Assembly (NCBI GenBank): GCA_014529385.2
Contig: CM043970.1
Location: forward strand, 40,853,279 to 40,913,278
Direction of reading: 5' to 3'
Length of the DNA: 60,000 bases
From: Adiantum capillus-veneris
Taxonomy: Eukaryota > Streptophyta > Polypodiopsida > Polypodiales > Pteridaceae
Each line of letters begins with the position of its first letter. Position 1 is the stretch's first letter. The position numbers and the translations under genes are program-made. The notes under the pieces are model-generated. The model had not been told where the DNA came from. It made no database searches and saw only the letters and a program-made list of their open reading frames with translations. Shown here piece by piece: positions 1 through 11,914 of this stretch.

Positions 1-2
1 TC

Positions 3-937
3 TCTTGTGGAGCATCTCAACCTCCAACAGAACCAAGGGAGCCCAAAAGTGCTAGTTCAGGAGGATCAATGTTGGTCGAGAAGGTTAATGAGCATTTGGA
101 TGACCTCCTAAAAGACTATGAAACACGGCTCAAAAACAACCAAACCCAAGAACAGAAATGGACGATATATCCATATGCGGAACTAGAAAATGATAAGTTT
201 GAAATGTGCAAGAAAATGATTCAAAAAGCCTAAGCTTTACTAGAACCACAAGTTGGAAAACCTGAGGGTGTGATCTTTGTCCCACCTACACCAGTAATCT
301 CACCAAACCAGGAACGAAAAGAGCCAAATTCTAGTCTTGAGCACGGACAAAAGCTCAAGGACCCCGCATTAGAACCAAGGATAGTGTTGAATACCATGGA
401 TAACTCTTCCGAGGGATTTCACATAGCTATACTTGATAGGTATAAAGAAATAGATGGTCTTGACGGAAACAAGTCAGAGAGGCCAATGAAGCAAGTGGGC
501 TAAACAGAGGAGTAAACCAATCGGGTGATGGAAGAGGAGTGTCTCTTCCTCCAATAGAGGAATTTGAGGGTGGGTCTCAAATGAATTTAGATGTGGAATC
601 ATATTGGGGAGACAAAGGATCTATACAGTGTGTGGATAGTCAACCCCATTCACTAAGAACACTACCATTTTATAAGGGAGAATACGAGGCCAAGTCAGAG
701 GTTGTTGCAGTTCCATCAGAGAGACTGTCTTCCAACAAGGTCATCGATTCAAAAGGGCTGATAGATATTCTATTTACCCCAGTCACCTATACGATAATGT
801 TAATCGAATTTCTCAGAATAAGGTCAAACATGTGGGCTAATGTGGAAAAATGCCTAGAGAAATTTGGTGTTAAGAAATCAATGACTCAAATCGAGAAAGG
901 GATCAAAAGAGCTAGAAATACCTTAGCTAAACAATAA
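3..937 (+). pseudogene. gag-like region of Ty3-like element
   Basis: The frame 3-503 is open apart from a stop near 231. It is rich in charged residues and proline and has no zinc knuckle. A second piece, 539-937, ends in a basic helical segment (ending RARNTLAKQ) just before the protease. I call it gag only because it directly precedes the protease-like domain; no gag-specific motif is clear, so the exact identity is weak. Confidence 0.4.
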
Positions 938-941
938 GCCA

Positions 942-1310
942 ATGCAATTAAACAAAGTAGGCGAGTACTATGAGGGAGAAAATGGGAACACCACTCTTCT
1001 CGTGGAATTCCAAGGTGTAAAACCCATGGCAATCCTTGATAGTGAAGCCGGTGTTTCCATGGCAACAAACGAGGTCTGGAAAAATGGGGAAAGACCAGCA
1101 GTGAGGGCTACAAGGATGAAACTTCAACTTGCAGACGGACACATGAAAAGGCCATAGGACTGCTAGAAAAAGTAGTTGTTACTTCTTATGGAATTGAATA
1201 TGAGCAAACCTTTGCTATTGTTGACTTTGACAAGAAGAACAACTATGATATCATTCTAAAAAGACCATTCGTACGACAATTGAAAATGGTCCAAGATTAG
1301 GGATATGATT
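942..1310 (+). pseudogene. Retropepsin-like aspartic protease fragment
   Basis: Translation shows MAILDSEAGVSMAT followed by ADGH, then after a stop at 1155 the same frame continues with FAIVDF and DIILKRPFVRQLK. This is the plan of a Ty3-type aspartic protease: a DTGA-like active site, a flap region, then the ILG.PFL-type C-terminal motif. The active site reads DSEAG instead of D-S/T-G-A, and there are stops at 1155 and about 1298, so the enzyme cannot work. Confidence 0.6.
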
Positions 1311-1586
1311 ATATCTACTTGAGAAATATAGAAACCACAACAAAGAAGGACCATAGTTACAGGGATGTGACAAGAACACCTATGGAGGAGTGTGATTCCG
1401 CTACTGTAGCAAGATCAGAACTTCCAGCATGGTTGGGTAAGCATAAAGAGCTATGGATGTGTGGAGCTTCGCAATGCGAAGCGTAAAGCGAGAGAAAGAC
1501 ATCCTAGAAAGGGCAATTGAAGATACAAATTATATCCCAGAACCCTTTCTTGAGAAAGATTAGAGCCACTTCAATGGGAACACATT

Positions 1587-1829
1587 TTGGCTACTCTTGA
1601 TGTGTGCGCTATTCAAGACGATTCAACAACGAAGTTTTGTGATGAAGATGGCTATGATGTTGTTCCTTATTTTGCAGTGAGTGTGATCCAAGAAAACAAA
1701 GACGAAGAACATTTTTACGACTTTGTAGAACACTTGGAGCTTCAAGAAGATATCGACAACAAATATCCACACGACCTAGCAGGTGACAAAACAAAACTTC
1801 AACTAATGCACGGTTTTATGATTGTCTAG
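1587..1829 (+). pseudogene. Acidic open piece downstream of protease
   Basis: An 80-codon open piece, strongly acidic (repeated D/E, as in NKDEEHFYDFVEHLELQED). It sits where the protease-RT linker of a Ty3 polyprotein would lie. I do not recognise a domain. It is probably part of the same dead element; two further short overlapping pieces at 1935-2289 are low-complexity and lysine-rich. Confidence 0.3.
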
Positions 1830-2290
1830 ATCAAAAACCTAGGAACCAATGCCACCGCTACAAGAATAAATTGCATTTGAAGTAGATTCCAAAATCCGTG
1901 TTGAAAACATAAACTGCAACAAACATCCTCATACGTGGCTCCTATACAGGAAAAAAAGACTCTGCCAAGAAGAGCACAATCATGTCAACGAGCTACCAAC
2001 GCTCTAATCAAGTGGATATCAAAGTCATCCCAAAAACAACAATCCAAGTGTACAAGAGCTGAAGTAAAGACCGTTGAAGATTCACACAAAGACAAGGTGG
2101 ATCCCAAAAAAGTCTCTTCAAACACAAACGAAGCAGGGACAAGTATGGGTTCCCAAACGAGCAGCATCAACGAAAAAGCAAATAATCAACAAGAAATGGG
2201 TCCCAAAGGGAACCAATAAACCTATTGTCACTGCACCGTCGCTTGAATTTTTTCAATTCCTCGTACAGTTAGAAGAGAACCCATTCTGAG

Positions 2291-3424
2291 GAACAATGCC
2301 AAATACGACAATCAACAACAAGGCTAAACTAGATTCCAAGGATGCATCATAAAGATAAGTAAGCCTTCAAAAAAAAGCTCCACAATCTTCCATAAAGCAA
2401 ACGACACAGGAGATTCAAAGAATATCACATTACTTAGAATAGGAAGCCTTGTCAGCAAATGCCAATAAGCAAATTGCTTATACCCACATCTTGCACAGCA
2501 TAAATCTTTTCCATGCATTCACTGTGTATGCATAATAGGGCTACATTACAAGGCCTTCATATGCACAATTTTTTATTGCCCGAGCATAAACACATACCCT
2601 TGGTGATACCCTGTCGTCAAGGAAGACTCCAAATAGGAGGGGGGGAGGCATTCTAAATGAGGACCTAATATTATAAATACTAGAGGGCAATGTTTTGTAA
2701 GTTGTATTCAATTTTTGTATGTGATTGCATTTTGTGACAAAATTCAAAGTATATGTCCTCATAGTACAAATACAAGAGGAGTATGGGGACAAAAGCGGAC
2801 ATGTGTACAATGTACGTAGCGTTTAGATTTCTATTACTTGATTTTGTTTTTTGTTTTGACTTTATTTTTTGTTTTATTTAGTCGTTTTTTGGAATTTTCT
2901 TGAGAAAAGAAAAATTCCATAATCCAGATGAAGGACAGGTTACTTAACTATCATAATAGATGTCTACAAAAGCAACTAGGGATCAAGCCAAATTTTGGTC
3001 TTTATCATTGATTCTACATGTGTTTGGTAGCTTAAAAGTGCAAGAGATTAAAAAAGTTAGCTTGTATGCCAAATACAAGCCCAAATCAAGCCAAACATTT
3101 CAGGAGGTTGGGCATAGAGAGTACAAGCTAATGGTTTCACCAAAAAAAAAAAAAGGATCTAACCCTTAGCCAAAGATGCAAATTTTTCAAATTTGAAGCC
3201 ATGATACGATCTACATAACTTGTACATCATGTATATGAATTTTGGGGACGATGGACAATGATAGCTCATTGATGGGCATCTATCACAAATGATATATGAA
3301 GCCCTTTTGAAGCAAGTTACTAACTTGGGCAACTAATTGGGGTTTGTCAGGCTTTAATTAAGTCATGTATCAAGTAGAAGCAGTATAATGATTCATAGCA
3401 CACAAAAGTTAACAGTGGCAAATG
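2291..3424. other. Non-coding stretch; possible polypurine tract
   Basis: No gene is visible. A purine run with a G8 core lies at about 2630-2650 and a TATA-like TTATAAATA near 2670. They could be the polypurine tract and promoter of a decayed LTR, but no TG start follows the purine run, so no LTR is called. 2820-2930 is T-rich. 3141-3154 is a short A-run. Confidence 0.4.
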
Positions 3425-3935
3425 TGACTTTGATCACCTTGATGCAGGAACAAAAAAGTCCCCAATGAAGAATAGTAGACTGAACATGGGATTGGAACCT
3501 CAAGTCAAAAAAAATTATCTCCCAGATTCGACCTGACAGACAGACTTTGTATTGAAGTGCAACGTGGTCTAAAGAAATTGAAGGTTTAGCTGAAAGCCAA
3601 TCACTCAATTCTACAGATTGTGGAAGTTATTTCTGAGAATCACAAATACTCTGAATTGACAGATTTGCTAGAGCAAGTGATGGATGGAGATTTATCTATC
3701 CATGATGATAAGAGTCAAGCTGAACAAGATTGGGTTCTTTCTGAACTTAAATCTGGAAATAAACCTATAATGACCGAAACAGATGCTGCAACTCAAAGCA
3801 TGCATGTGAAAGACAAAGTTCGTCATCAATTATGATTTTCCTGAATCATGTGAAGACTATGTACATTGGATTGGACGAACAAGACAAGCTCATGCAAAGG
3901 CTACAGCTTATACTTTCTTCACATCAGTAACACGA
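3425..3935 (+). pseudogene. Intronless DEAD-box RNA helicase fragment
   Basis: Several DBP2/DDX5-type helicase blocks occur in the right order. They are NMGLEPQVKK (expected DRMLDMGFEPQIRK), then after a one-base slip in an A-run IISQIRPDRQTLY and, past a TGA in place of TGG, SATWSKEIEGLA; then [72 protein letters not shown] and TFFT (motif VI). Functional proteins read HRIGRTGRA. Two segments are missing, one between GLA and ANHS and one between MDG and DLSIH, and frames shift three times. No introns are present across a region usually interrupted in plant genes, which points to a processed copy. It ends directly upstream of an LTR polypurine tract. Confidence 0.82.
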
Positions 3936-3989
3936 CAACAAAGACCGAACCGACATCAACAACCAAGTCATGTCGGGGACGACGTGATC

Positions 3990-4002
3990 GCGGAGGGGGG
4001 AG
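3990..4002 (+). other. Polypurine tract
   Basis: A purine-rich run, GCGGAGGGGGGAG, directly precedes the TGTTG start of the LTR at 4003. This is the site that primes plus-strand DNA synthesis in LTR retroelements. It shows that the LTR is the 3' one of a plus-strand element. Confidence 0.7.
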
Positions 4003-4938
4003 TGTTGACAGCTAGGTCAACGCATGACATAACTCAACAAAGCCTTATTTTTTGAGAGTTATGAAATGTTGCAGATTATGGTTATAAACATCATTTGTAA
4101 TAAGTAGGTAGTTTAGTTGCAGAAGCCGGGGTGCAATGTCACTTCATATACAAAGCCATTTGACCCTTTAAACTCTATTTTAGGTTTAACTTAAGGTGAC
4201 CTTAGTATATAAGGTACCTAGGTCACTTTTGTACATAATCAAGTTTTAAGCTGCCGTCGACTGTGTGTGAGAGAGGAAGAGAGAGAGCGTGAGCTTCATC
4301 ATGGCGCTACTCACCGCTCGTTCATCACATTGTAGATCCGACTGCACCATTGTGTTAGCCTCGGCAAGAGCTACGTGACAACGCCAAGTATTCCTCACGG
4401 AACAGAGCATATGCGCTCGCACATCTACACTCGCACATCTATGAGCTATTTGCGGCTGTAAGTATATCAAACGATGTATGTTTACGGCGTGCAAGTAGTT
4501 GTTAGAATCGTAGCGACATAAGCTACGCATAGGTACTCATAGATTTCAGTTTCAGGCACTTTCAGGAATCTGTTCCGTCTTTATATGCGTTTTTCGCATA
4601 TGGATTTAGAGCGAGGATTTTGAGTGTAGAGGCTTTGGGACAGGTGTATCCTAGTGAGGGGATGGTGTTCCTTAAGTTTCGTATGATTTTAGTATGGTTT
4701 AGTGAGTTTCCTTTCGTTGTGTGTATGTGCTTAGGTGGTGTAGTTGAGAGTAATGAGATTCTAGATTGTGGTTTAGTTGGCCTTTCAGAGTGTTGTATGT
4801 GTAGGATGGTCTCAGCCTGACAAGCTAAAGAGATTTCCTCCGTGTGTCTATCGTGTCATCTGTGTCCTCGATTGACATTATGTTGATCTAGGTTGTGTTG
4901 CATGCACTTCATAGGTGGTGTGATTCGCTCCCGCAACA
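4003..4938 (+). mobile_element. 3' LTR of an LTR retrotransposon
   Basis: The segment starts TGTTG after a polypurine tract and the proposed end is CAACA at 4934-4938, a perfect 5-bp inverted terminus and the usual TG..CA form. A TATA box (TATATAAGG) lies at 4206-4214, about 200 bp in, typical of a U3 promoter. No matching 5' LTR is found in the window, so the left half of the element is deleted or lies to the left. The end coordinate rests on the inverted terminus alone. Confidence 0.65.
4206..4214 (+). promoter_or_regulatory. TATA box in LTR
   Basis: TATATAAGG within the proposed U3 of the LTR, plus strand. Transcription would start about 30 bp downstream. Confidence 0.5.
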
Positions 4939-4979
4939 GAGTGTGCGGCTTGGTAGCTATAAACATCCACCGTTGCATG

Positions 4980-5510
4980 GCACTGCCTCTGAGAAAAACA
5001 GTGGCTTGAAAAATCCTTGATCCTTCTCTTGCAAGTGATCTTTATGGCTTATGCCTTGTAAGGCAAAGAGATGAAGACGGGAGTGTGCCCGATGCGTGAT
5101 GAGGTAAGGGTGGGAGTGACTAATAAGTTCGGGCACTGCCTCTAAGAAAAACAGTGGCTTGAAAAACCCTTGATCCTTCTCTTGCAAGTGATCTTTATGG
5201 ATTATGCCTTGTAAGACAGAGAGATAAAGACGGGAGTGTGCCCGATACGCGATGAGGTAAGGGAGGGAGTGACTAATAAGTTCGGGGTCGGGGGACACAT
5301 ATTCTTACGAGATTCTTCAATAAAACCCCTATAAAACCCTTGATCCTTCTCTTGCAAGTGATCTTTATGGATTATGCCTTGTAAGACAGAGAGATAAAGA
5401 CGGGAGTGTGCCCGATACGCGATGAGGTAAGGGAGGGAGTGACTAATAAGTTCGGGGTCGGGGGACACATATTCTTACGAGATTCTTCAATAAAACCCCT
5501 ATAAAACTTG
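4980..5510. repeat. Three tandem copies of a ~155-170 bp unit
   Basis: Unit 1 (4980-5133) is diverged from unit 2, which starts at 5134. The part 5171-5340 is repeated at 5341-5510 with an offset of 170 bp and almost no difference, so the last duplication is recent. The minus strand is open in places and yields repeated peptides, but there is no sign of a real gene. The unit holds AATAAAACCCC near its right end. Confidence 0.85.
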
Positions 5511-6525
5511 TAAGCGCCATCTTGCTCCGTTTTCTCTTTAGTAGGAGTGATATGTTTTCAAAAAAGCACACGCTTGAAGCAAAATTTTAAAGTAAAGTGT
5601 AAGTATCAAAAAAATCCAATTTTGACCAACACTAGAAGTTTTTAAGCGTGTCCTCATTTTCTTCGGTTAGGAAAAATTGTTTTTGGCAAACCTTGAAAAG
5701 AACGAAAGGCCCATGAATGGAGAGAAGAAGGGAAAGGGGGGGGGGGGAGAGGGGGGGGGGGGGGGAGGGGGGGGCGGGGGGTGTTTGAAACTTTGTGATA
5801 CCCTATTAGTACGTTTGGTTTGCATGATTTTGACATTGACAAGGCCTCTATCTTGGGGTAGGGAAAATTGCCAAAACGAAGAAAATAAGTGCAAAGTTGA
5901 AATATTCCTGGTGTTTAGATTGAAATTTGAAGCTTTTGCCGGTAATTACACTAAAACTTATGAAAATTGCCCGGTTTTTTTCAAGGCAATCTAACCGGGA
6001 TTTTAGGATTTCAGCAGGTTAAAATACATTGGACCCTGGTTTTTTTCTAACAATGGGTCCTTGTTCAGCCTTTCTAAGTGGGGGCTTAACTTTTGACTCT
6101 TGCAGTCCTTGGAGATGAGGTCTCTATCCAAAGACTATATGGGCCTACGGACATGCTTTTGCAAGTCTTTTAACATGACACACCGCACACGATTTGGGTA
6201 TCTCACCTATCTATGCACTTCTTTTATGCATGCATGTTTTTAGTTTCATATGTATTAAATGCATGTAGCATTGTGTGTTAAGGGCACGCCCGCATGGGCG
6301 GCGCCTCTCATCACCTATTTTGTCTGTAGTTTTTTAACTCCAGCACACATGAAAGCGAGCTATCTTTTGAAGGGCAGAGGTAGAAGTCTAGAATTCCAAC
6401 TCTGCCAATTTCGACAAAGTTGAGACTACCCGACAGCGTTTGCTTACGCAAGAGGGCAGAGGTTCAACCTTGCCCGTGCAAATCTGCCCTTATACATACA
6501 AATGTCCATTCTGTGTGTGGGTGTA

Positions 6526-6528
<3 letters not shown>
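5511..6528. repeat. Poly-G tract (5736-5781) in non-coding DNA
   Basis: The stretch lacks a gene. It contains an almost pure G tract at 5736-5781 (46 bp with three A and one C). The minus strand therefore encodes a proline run, which is meaningless. Around 6290 there is a short G+C-rich patch. Nothing else is recognised. Confidence 0.7.

Positions 6529-6574
<46 letters not shown>
6529..6574. repeat. (GA)23 microsatellite
   Basis: Pure GA dinucleotide run, 46 bp. Confidence 0.95.
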
Positions 6575-6579
<5 letters not shown>

Positions 6580-7403
6580 AGCCATTTTCTCCAAATTTCA
6601 TAAAGACTCTAAAACTTCTAATTGAAGAAATCGGATTTTCTTTTTCAAAATTAGAAGTCTATGAACAATTGATCAAATCTTCTCTGAGAAATCCATTTAT
6701 AGGTAAATAATAATGCTATAAAATTTTTGTGATATTCGCATAAAAACTAAGGACGATTAATACTCATCTAAGTTTATTAAATCGTTATATAACACCAAAG
6801 TTACTATTTTGGAAAGGCGTAGAAATGGCACACCTCATTGAGTCATCAAAGTTGAAAGGATTGGAACCGGGGATTGACAATTTAATCGCTTTGGAATCCA
6901 CATGAACTCCTGACCTCTTTGTGGTTGAGTCAACTTCTTTGAAGTTGATCTTCACGCAACTATCCGAGATTCACTACGAGCGGGCAAAAGGAGCATTAGG
7001 GTGCAACAAACGAGCATTTGGAGATTCAAAGAAAGCAACGAGTGATATGGGCCACACAATTGGGGATAAGGATTTCCAAACATTAAAAAAAGCCTCACTC
7101 AGATCGTAAAGGTACAAAATGCATGCATAGTATAAGTCCCACCTACCCTTATCAAAAGACATCTTGTGGTGGTGGTCAATGTGTCCTTGGTGTTTGGTTT
7201 TATGGGTAGGTTGTTGTCAAAAACAGAGCTCATCAATTGACTTTCTAGCCCTGCGTTTCTCAACCATGGTGGCATCTAAACTAACATAATAAGGCGGTAG
7301 GGGTAGCCCTTTACACGTGTCGAAATCTTCGACTTGGAAGGCTAAAACTCCAAAACTGAGAGAAGCCCCTATGCACATGAGAGAGAGAGAGAGAGAGAGA
7401 GAG
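6575..7403. other. Non-coding stretch with (GA)n at 7379-7403
   Basis: No recognisable gene. The end of the stretch is a GA run that abuts the DUF4283-like LINE fragment. Confidence 0.5.
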
Positions 7404-7740
7404 GCCAACGAAGGTGGCCGGCCGTACTTGGTTAATAATGTCCAGTATCGTACCAAGGGATTCTTCATGGTTCGGTTCAATAACCCTGATATAACTATTA
7501 AGATCATGTGTAAAAGCCCATTGTACCTTAATAGGTCTGCGGTTTGTATTCTACCATGGGATCCCTCCTTCGAGTCCCCCGAGTCTTTCATGTACATGTG
7601 CCCGGTGTGGGCAGAATTCGTGAACTTGACAATCTGATTGTGGGACAATCTCAAGGACAAGTCAAGTACTATGGGAACTCCTTATTTTTGCCAACAAGTA
7701 GAAAGCTCGGGAACGCTGCAATTAAAGTTTTCATTTGTGG
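7404..7740 (+). pseudogene. LINE ORF1 fragment, DUF4283 domain
   Basis: The translated run GFFMVRFNNPD, then AVCILPWDPSFESPES, then MCPVWAEFVNL, and after a TGA at 7635 LWDNLKDK and TMGTPYF, follows the DUF4283 pattern (GLFLVRF...P.., W.P.FDP......PVWV.LPNLP...W). DUF4283 is the RNA-binding front part of plant LINE ORF1. The in-frame stop and lack of a start show a relic. From 7710 another frame reads ESMIINVGANLKVIPLKF, which resembles a retropepsin core (DxGAxxNVIP) without the catalytic Asp; this could be chance. Confidence 0.6.
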
Positions 7741-9790
7741 GAATGTACACAAAACTCCTCTGGAGAGTATGATCATTAATGTTGGGGCTAATTTAAAAGT
7801 GATCCCCCTCAAGTTTGGCACTTTTTTGGAGCATGCTTTAAATGCAACGGTTTTATCTCTTTGCAAGAGATAGATATATGAACTGTACAAATGGGCCGGT
7901 GTGTGGTGTGGCAGACAAGATGAAAGTGACCTCACACACAAAACCGGCCATATCCAACATAGGGTCGAAGGTACAAAGCAAGGTGAAGGCACTTATTCTC
8001 AGAACCCGTAGAAACACTCTATAGTTGAGCATGAAGCATCTGACAACATAAAAAAGGCCACGCATAGTTTCCAATTCTCCATGTTCCCCAATTGGAAGAC
8101 ATCAGCAAAGCCTACCGAAAGAAGTGCCTTGCCCCCTACCCCCGAGAAAAGAGGACATGGGTGGGTAACAAGTCTTATGTGATTAAATGTAAGCTTGTCA
8201 AAACCTTGGTACGCAAAAAATTTCCATCATAAGGAGACACCTCTTGATAGTCAAGGAACCCCCATTAATTTGGGAAACTTCTTCAAAGTACTTCAAAACA
8301 AGCATCCAAAGGACTTGATCACCTCGGAGTTGTCCACTTCCTAGTTGACTGTTGCAGAGACAGTCAGTAAGTAGAAAGAAGGCACTCCTCAGTGCAACAT
8401 GGAAGAGGACAACAAAAGGGAGTCTGAGACAAGTGTATCTTCAAAAGTGGAAGATTTTGTCTCACTCTCCCAATAATGGACGGTCTTGTTATTCACTCCT
8501 TGAATGTGAAGGCAAAAAAAGAGCACTCTATTTCAAGGGGAGGAGGTAATGAAAGAAGATACAAAGTGTTGGGTAGTCCAAGAATACCACGTTGACATAG
8601 CGAGTTGCAATAAGTAAGCGATAGGGAGAAAGGTGGTGTTTTACATAGATGGTCCATTGGGCTTTAGTGGGTTCATCATGGTGCTCAAAACACCGCTTCT
8701 ATGCTTAATATATAGACATCCCTCCACAACAATACAAAGCCCAAAATTCATCTAATTTTTGAAATTCATGCATTATGTGATGTGTAAATACTCCCCAAAC
8801 TTGATTCTATCCATGATTTGCAATTTAGCACATCTTGTAGAGACATAGCTGCTCTTGTGTCTTTTGGTGACTTTTGCCAAAGAGGTACAATGGTAAAACC
8901 CTTTCAAGAAAGTATACGTCACACACAGTGCAAGGTGATAAAAAAATGGTATTAAATAAAATCAAGGGCTAAAGGTGCATTTTCATGTCCATCTTTAAGG
9001 ACAAAACTGTCAACCGATTGGAAATTTTGCTAATCGTTCTCAAAGATAAGTCATATAATTTTTGTAGGCTCAATTTTTTCCAAAAAACCTAGTTGTAGCA
9101 ATGTAATAGAGTTATGGAGCTTCTGCAATGTCTCAATAAAGACTACCAGTCTTCATGCATAAAAATTTGATGATTGAGATTTCATGATTTGAACTTGATA
9201 GTTAAAAAAATTATGTTATTATTGAAACTTTTGGTCTTTTTATCACATTATGCATGTGCCATGGCACGACATTGTCTCCAATGTTTAATTTTGTGTGCTT
9301 AGTCTCTTAAAAGCCCTTATATGAAATGTGAAAGAAGTTGTTTGAGGATCCCTCCAATGCAATGCACTCTCAAATGTTTCTCAAATAGTGTAACTATATC
9401 CTTGAAAAATTGGTTCTTTGTACTTGCAACGGACAATGACTGCATCCATAACATTAACTTTGGATATACACTAGAAATCGGATTTCTATTAACCGGTCCA
9501 AAATGATATTACCATCATTTTTAAGCTAACTCCAATTTGTCTAGGGGATCCTTTGGGTAGATGCATGGTGCAACATCATGTTGGTAGGTTAAAAAATCAC
9601 TCATCTAGCATGCTATAACCAAAACCCATGCACCATAGCATCTTGGATAGATCCATAAAGGCTGGATGTACTATTAGCAACCAAGTATGTGATGTCCACA
9701 TTTTAGATTTTGATGTCCTTAGTTTAGAAATAATATCAATAATGATATTTCCTTTGTTTTATGATGCTTAAGACCATTCTTTCACTAGCC
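7741..9790. other. Non-coding or heavily decayed DNA
   Basis: Short open pieces only. Around 7850-8560 broken plus-strand frames may be the tail of the retroelement relic that begins at 7404. From 8600 on the sequence is A+T-rich with nothing I can name. Confidence 0.4.
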
Positions 9791-10180
9791 ACTATTCACA
9801 TCTAATTGTGTACAAGAACATGTCAACTATAGGAGTTCCAAGTTGACCTAAGCCTCAAGCCTCGACACAAATTTTTGGGGGCCCTAGGGAGTAGAGGAAA
9901 CGTAAGTATTTCAAGACAAATAGAAGAGTTTCTGGTTGACTTGAGCCTCAAAACAAATTTTGTGGGAGTGGAGGAAACTTTAGTATTTCAAGATAACTGC
10001 ACTCAATTAACCATTAATTGAATGCCAACATAAAGTATTTCGATAACAAGTAGAGAGATGAACATTGTAAGATGGTTAACTGCACAGTTAATCACTAGTT
10101 GAATGACAACCTAAAGTATTTTGACAAAATGACAAATCACAACAAGTAGAGAGATGAACATTGTAAGATGGTAAAGAGTG
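9791..10180. repeat. Degenerate internal duplications
   Basis: A segment of about 60 bp containing CCTCAA...ACAAATTTT and GAGGAAAC..TAAGTATTTCAAGA occurs at about 9842-9918 and again at 9936-9990. A second pair, with AGTAGAGAGATGAACATTG, occurs at about 10043-10074 and 10145-10176. These are old tandem-type duplications of unknown meaning. Confidence 0.6.
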
Positions 10181-11899
10181 TATTTCATTAATCAAGTACA
10201 TGAGCCCATTGGCTTAGCATATGAACTGTCTACATAAGTGTTATGTACATGGGAACTAGATCTAGGCTCTTAGGTCCTTCTCCCACCATAGTGAAGGGGT
10301 CCTCCCTTTTATTCTAATACTCCACCTTTTTGACCACTTCATCTTGCCTTTTATTTGTGACACCTTTCTTTGTTGTAACTTCACTGGGCACCTTCAACCG
10401 ATTCTTAGTTGTTGAAGTTTGGTTCCACTCTTGCATGTCCATCTTGGTTTGGTTGGTTCTTGGTTTGCAACAACCACAAAGTGATTGATTATATCTCCCT
10501 AGGGCTTGAGCATTCAAATATTGCGCGCATAATAGCCATGAAATTGTGCACCTTTTGCAAATCAAACATGAACAAAAAGATGCATAGTAACAAAAGCTAA
10601 ATATAATGTGATCCTCTAAAATCCATAACCAAATTCAATTGCAATATGAACATTTAACACTTTTGTCTCTTCCAAGGGCAAGCTTTTGAACATTTCTAAA
10701 TTTAGGCCAATCCTTGCTTGGGATTACATAGATAGAATGCATTGGAGTCAAGTTTCCCAAGCCAAACTTACAAGCTACTCTTTTGGAGGTACTAGTACCA
10801 GTTTCCAATGTTGTTGAATACATAGAGTCATCCAAAAGAAGAGATGATTAATAAAGAATCCTATTAATTTCAGAAGGAAAAAGCTTCAATAAGTCAATTC
10901 ATGAAAACAATACACTAACCACACACACTTTGCAGGAACTCACACTTACGCAAGGATCCTTTGCCAACATTGAAAATGTGTGACCCTTGATAAGACTTAC
11001 ACACACTCCTTGCATTCCACTTCATTGGCACCATGTAAAGTAGATCTCTACTCCACACACATTTGTAGAACCATGCATGCTTCTCACCCTAGAACTTTCA
11101 AAACGCTAGCAATAGGTACCTATATCCCAAATTCTACATGTATTAACAATCAACCAAAAGCCCCCTATTGTTGTGTTCCATCATTACCAAGATCAACAAT
11201 GAAGAGAGGAAAAATTCTTCCACTTTCTCACTTCATTTATTAGGGAAGCTTCCAAAAATAGTACCATAGATCCAAAGGCTATTTGAAACAAAGATTGCTT
11301 GTCCCAAAAATTTATATTATTAGGAGCATCTAGAGATACTATAGATCCAAAGGACATTAAAAAAAGGACTGATTGTCCCGAAAATCTATATTACTAGAAG
11401 CATCCAAAGATACCAGAGATCTAAATAGTAAAGGCCATTTTAATGAAAACAAAATGGCTAAATCCCAAAAATCTAAATTACAAGACCCTCGATGAAGAAA
11501 GGAAGTAATATCACCCACAAGGTTCTAAGTATCTAAACAATCTAGTCAACCATAGTTACCATGTGCTATTCCTCTAGATAGAAACCCCAAGTTACTCAAA
11601 AATTAATGAATCCATATACTCATAATAGTAATGCTCATAGTCACCTTTCAAGCACACTTAATTAATAGACAGATCAATAGCTATGGGAAGAAGCAAAAAT
11701 GACCAATATATGGTGACATTCTAAAATATACAATCAATAGCTCAAAGTTATGAGGTGTTAGTCCCCATGGAACCCACTTGTGTCCATAAATTGTTGGAAA
11801 GAGACGTGCATGTTCTACCCCTTAGTTAGTGGAATATAATACAATATGCCATTTTCTCAGTATGTTACATATATCAAAGGAATACCTAGTCCTAACAAA
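10181..11899. other. Non-coding stretch, two short minus-strand open pieces
   Basis: Minus-strand open pieces at 10314-10565 and 10635-10835 have no domain I recognise and no clear splice link. Between 11270 and 11480 a motif of about 85 bp (ATAGATCCAAAGG...TGTCCC.AAAATCTATATTA) repeats imperfectly three times. No gene is called. Confidence 0.4.
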
Positions 11900-11914
11900 A
11901 TAGAATGTCATCTC

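Larger units (their letters stand above)
1..2290 (+). mobile_element. Decayed Ty3/gypsy-like retroelement, gag to protease part
   Basis: This stretch holds consecutive open pieces in shifting plus-strand frames: gag-like 3-503 with one stop near 231, 539-937, protease 942-1310, and an acidic piece 1587-1829. Their order and the protease similarity fit the front half of a Ty3/gypsy polyprotein. In-frame stops and frame changes show it is dead. No reverse transcriptase or integrase follows; the next recognisable sequences are a helicase fragment and an LTR at 4003. Whether the LTR belongs to this same element is inference. The upstream end lies outside the window. Confidence 0.6.

Noticed and set aside
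4957-5468. Repeated peptide frames on the minus strand (SHSLPYLI...)
   Set aside because: They exist only because the 170-bp DNA repeat is open in that frame; there is no start context, splice site or family match.
4980-5510. CRISPR-like array
   Set aside because: The units are contiguous tandem repeats without unique spacers, and the DNA is eukaryotic.
7690-7870. Retropepsin domain (VGANLKVIP)
   Set aside because: It lacks the catalytic Asp and overlaps a DUF4283-like frame; noted only as a possibility.
9321-11243. Short open pieces at 9321-9506, 10314-10835 and 10980-11243 as genes
   Set aside because: No domain, splice signals or composition difference; too short to support.
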